A stretch of DNA of 6,435 bases, taken from contig USDU01000152.1 in the NCBI GenBank assembly GCA_900553635.1, positions 1-6,435 on the forward strand, given 5' to 3'. The notes beneath the pieces were generated by a model. That model did not search any database and was not told where the DNA came from. It worked only from the letters and a program-made list of their open reading frames with translations. The position numbers and the translations under genes were made by a program. This DNA is from an uncultured Lachnospiraceae bacterium. GTDB lineage: Bacteria > Bacillota_A > Clostridia > Lachnospirales > Lachnospiraceae. Shown piece by piece: positions 4,912-6,435 of this stretch. How positions within the stretch are numbered: the stretch's first letter is position 1; each line of letters opens with the position of its first letter.

Positions 4912-6435
4912 ATGGCGAACTTAAATACGAGACAGAAAAAATGTTTGGAGCTCTTATTAAATGAGAAGGAATTTCGCTCCGCCAAGTATCTGGCGGAAAA
5001 ACTCCAAGTATCGGACAAAACAGTTTTACAGGATATCAAGGCGATTCAGGAATATCTGAATCCATTTCATGTGACCTTGATTCGCAAGACGGGAAGCGGT
5101 ATTCTGCTTCCGGAGAAAGCCAGGGGAAATCAGGAGCTGCTGAACGGCCTGCGAAGCAGCGCGGGTGAGGAAGGCTCTGTGCCTGCGGAATTCAGGCGGA
5201 TGGAGATTATCAAACGTCTGCTTTTGATGGATGAGAGCTGCCTGTCGATACAGAAGCTTTCAGATGAATTCTATGTGAGCAGAGCCAGTATCGTCAATGA
5301 TTTTAAGGCCATTGAGAACTGGGTGGCTGATTACGGGCTGACGCTGGTAACCAGCCGGAAGGGCAGAAGCCTGGAAGGGCCGGAAAAAGGAATTCGCCAT
5401 GCGATTGCAGCCTGGGTACGGGAGAATAATCCGTCCAAGAATACGGAGATTACGCCGGGCGAGTATATGCAGTCCGGCGAAGAAGAAACACATTTTATTC
5501 ATACGGGTTTTTTTACAGAGGAAGAAGTAGAACTGTCCGGCGAAGTTATGCGGTATCTGGAACAGCAATGCAGCCACACGATTACGGAGCCTTATTACAG
5601 CTATCTGCGGGATCATATACTGATCTGCGCGTCCCGAACCAGGAGAGGCCATTTTATCGAATGGGATGAGCATAAATTCCCGAAAATTCAGCCGGTGCTG
5701 CTGAATTTCGCGAAGGAGCTCCTGGGAATAATCCGTAAACACTGGGAGGCGGCAGAGCAGGAGAGCTTTTATCTGTACCGCTATCTGGTATCCTCTGATA
5801 TTGTGCCGGGAAAACAGGAGTATCCGAGAAAATCGGAGCAGAACTGTCTGGAGGAGACGGATTTTGCGCCGGTGCTGGTAAAGGAGCTGAGTCACTATAT
5901 GCTGAAGGCTTTGCGGATTACAGTGGAGCCGGATTCTCAGCTGATGGAGGGACTGCTGGCCCATGTACGTCCGCTTCTGAACCGGGTGAAGTACGATATC
6001 CGGATTCAGAGCCGGATTCTGGAGGATATGGAGGCCAATTACGGAGAACTGCTGGGGCTGTGTCAGGCGGCGCTCTGGTGTATCTGCCGGAAATACGGCA
6101 GGAAGGAGATCAGCATCAAGGAAGTCTCTTACATTGCAATCTATTATCAGGCAATGCTGGAAGCCAAACGCATGGAAAAGAAGATTCTGGTGGTCACGAA
6201 CAGCGGATTTGGGGCGACACAGCTGCTGGAAACCAAGCTGCGCCAGTATTTTCCGACTTATCGTATCCTGGACGTGGTATCCATGATTCAGCTGGAGAAG
6301 CTTGCGTCCATGGAGCCTGTCGATTTTATTATTTCCACGGTGCCGCTGAAGAATATGGGAATTCCCTGTATCCAGGTGTCAGGCGTCATGTCGGACACAG
6401 ATATCCGGAATATCCAGGATACCATTGCAGCCAGC
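4912..6435 (+). CDS. PRD-domain transcriptional regulator with HTH and EIIB-like domains (MtlR/LicR type, 3' partial)
   Basis: This is a PTS-controlled transcriptional activator in the broad BglG/MtlR group; 508 residues are visible and the frame is open at the window end. Domains in order are a DeoR-type HTH (about 5-48; AKYLAEKLQVSDKTVLQDI), an Mga-like second HTH (about 95-155; LSDEFYVSRASIVNDF), PRD1 (about 200-300), PRD2 (about 320-418) and an EIIB-like fold (about 424 to the end; KKILVVTNSGFGATQLLETKL). An EIIA-like domain may follow outside the window. The HTH rather than an RNA-binding N-terminus suggests DNA binding. The first histidine of each PRD is kept (H235, H351). The second is replaced (R290, Y411), and the EIIB phosphocysteine position is T429. 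ATG 4912 has a weak GAGAAGAG RBS (4900-4907) but places the HTH normally. An in-frame ATG at 4831 would add 27 residues and has no RBS. The target sugar operon is unknown. Confidence 0.88.
   Translation, partial: MANLNTRQKKCLELLLNEKEFRSAKYLAEKLQVSDKTVLQDIKAIQEYLNPFHVTLIRKTGSGILLPEKARGNQELLNGLRSSAGEEGSVPAEFRRMEIIKRLLLMDESCLSIQKLSDEFYVSRASIVNDFKAIENWVADYGLTLVTSRKGRSLEGPEKGIRHAIAAWVRENNPSKNTEITPGEYMQSGEEETHFIHTGFFTEEEVELSGEVMRYLEQQCSHTITEPYYSYLRDHILICASRTRRGHFIEWDEHKFPKIQPVLLNFAKELLGIIRKHWEAAEQESFYLYRYLVSSDIVPGKQEYPRKSEQNCLEETDFAPVLVKELSHYMLKALRITVEPDSQLMEGLLAHVRPLLNRVKYDIRIQSRILEDMEANYGELLGLCQAALWCICRKYGRKEISIKEVSYIAIYYQAMLEAKRMEKKILVVTNSGFGATQLLETKLRQYFPTYRILDVVSMIQLEKLASMEPVDFIISTVPLKNMGIPCIQVSGVMSDTDIRNIQDTIAAS

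Noticed and set aside
5260..5964. A 234-codon open frame on the minus strand opposite the PRD regulator
   Set aside because: It is entirely antisense to a well-supported gene, encodes no recognisable domain, and is rich in residues typical of antisense translation of Leu/Glu-rich coding DNA. It is a shadow frame.

Overview
The window is most likely from a spore-forming member of the Clostridia. A Lachnospiraceae-like bacterium with moderate to slightly high GC content is the best guess. This rests on an almost complete spoIIIA sporulation operon (AA to AH), strong purine-rich ribosome binding sites (RBS), and an adjacent PRD-type PTS-linked regulator of a kind common in gut Firmicutes. The species cannot be named from the sequence.

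Bases 1-4772 carry eight tightly packed + strand genes in the canonical order spoIIIAA-AB-AC-AD-AE-AF-AG-AH. The window starts inside spoIIIAA, probably only a few codons after its true start. Several junctions overlap: AA/AB by 28 nt, AF/AG by 44 nt and AG/AH by 4 nt. The rest are separated by 2-27 nt, which fits one polycistronic, translationally coupled message. By analogy with Bacillus subtilis it would be transcribed in the mother cell by sigma-E from a promoter upstream of the window. The proteins build the mother-cell half of the SpoIIIA-SpoIIQ channel across the two membranes around the engulfed forespore. AA is the ATPase, AB to AE are membrane components, and AF, AG and AH are anchored proteins that in B. 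subtilis carry ring-building domains. Two members look reduced relative to B. subtilis. SpoIIIAF is short and appears to lack most of its ring-building domain. SpoIIIAE has no recognisable N-terminal signal peptide.

Bases 4773-4911 are a 139-nt intergenic region. It contains a near-consensus housekeeping promoter (TTTACA, 17 nt, TATAAT) starting 7 nt after the spoIIIAH stop. It also has an 11-bp inverted repeat that competes with a second, 6-bp hairpin, and a 12-nt direct repeat with one copy on the -35 and the other just before the next start codon.

Bases 4912-6435 encode the first 508 residues of a PRD-containing transcriptional regulator of the MtlR/LicR/ManR type, running off the window end. 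Its domains are HTH, Mga-like HTH, PRD1, PRD2 and EIIB-like. Several residues expected to be phosphorylated are replaced: the EIIB cysteine by Thr and the second histidine of each PRD by Arg or Tyr. This gene appears to be a separate transcription unit unrelated to sporulation.

I see no tRNA, rRNA, CRISPR array or insertion sequence, and no convincing minus-strand gene. The window is largely a well-known system. The points worth checking are the reduced SpoIIIAF, the regulator with lost phosphorylation sites and its structured leader, and a base-composition switch inside spoIIIAA.
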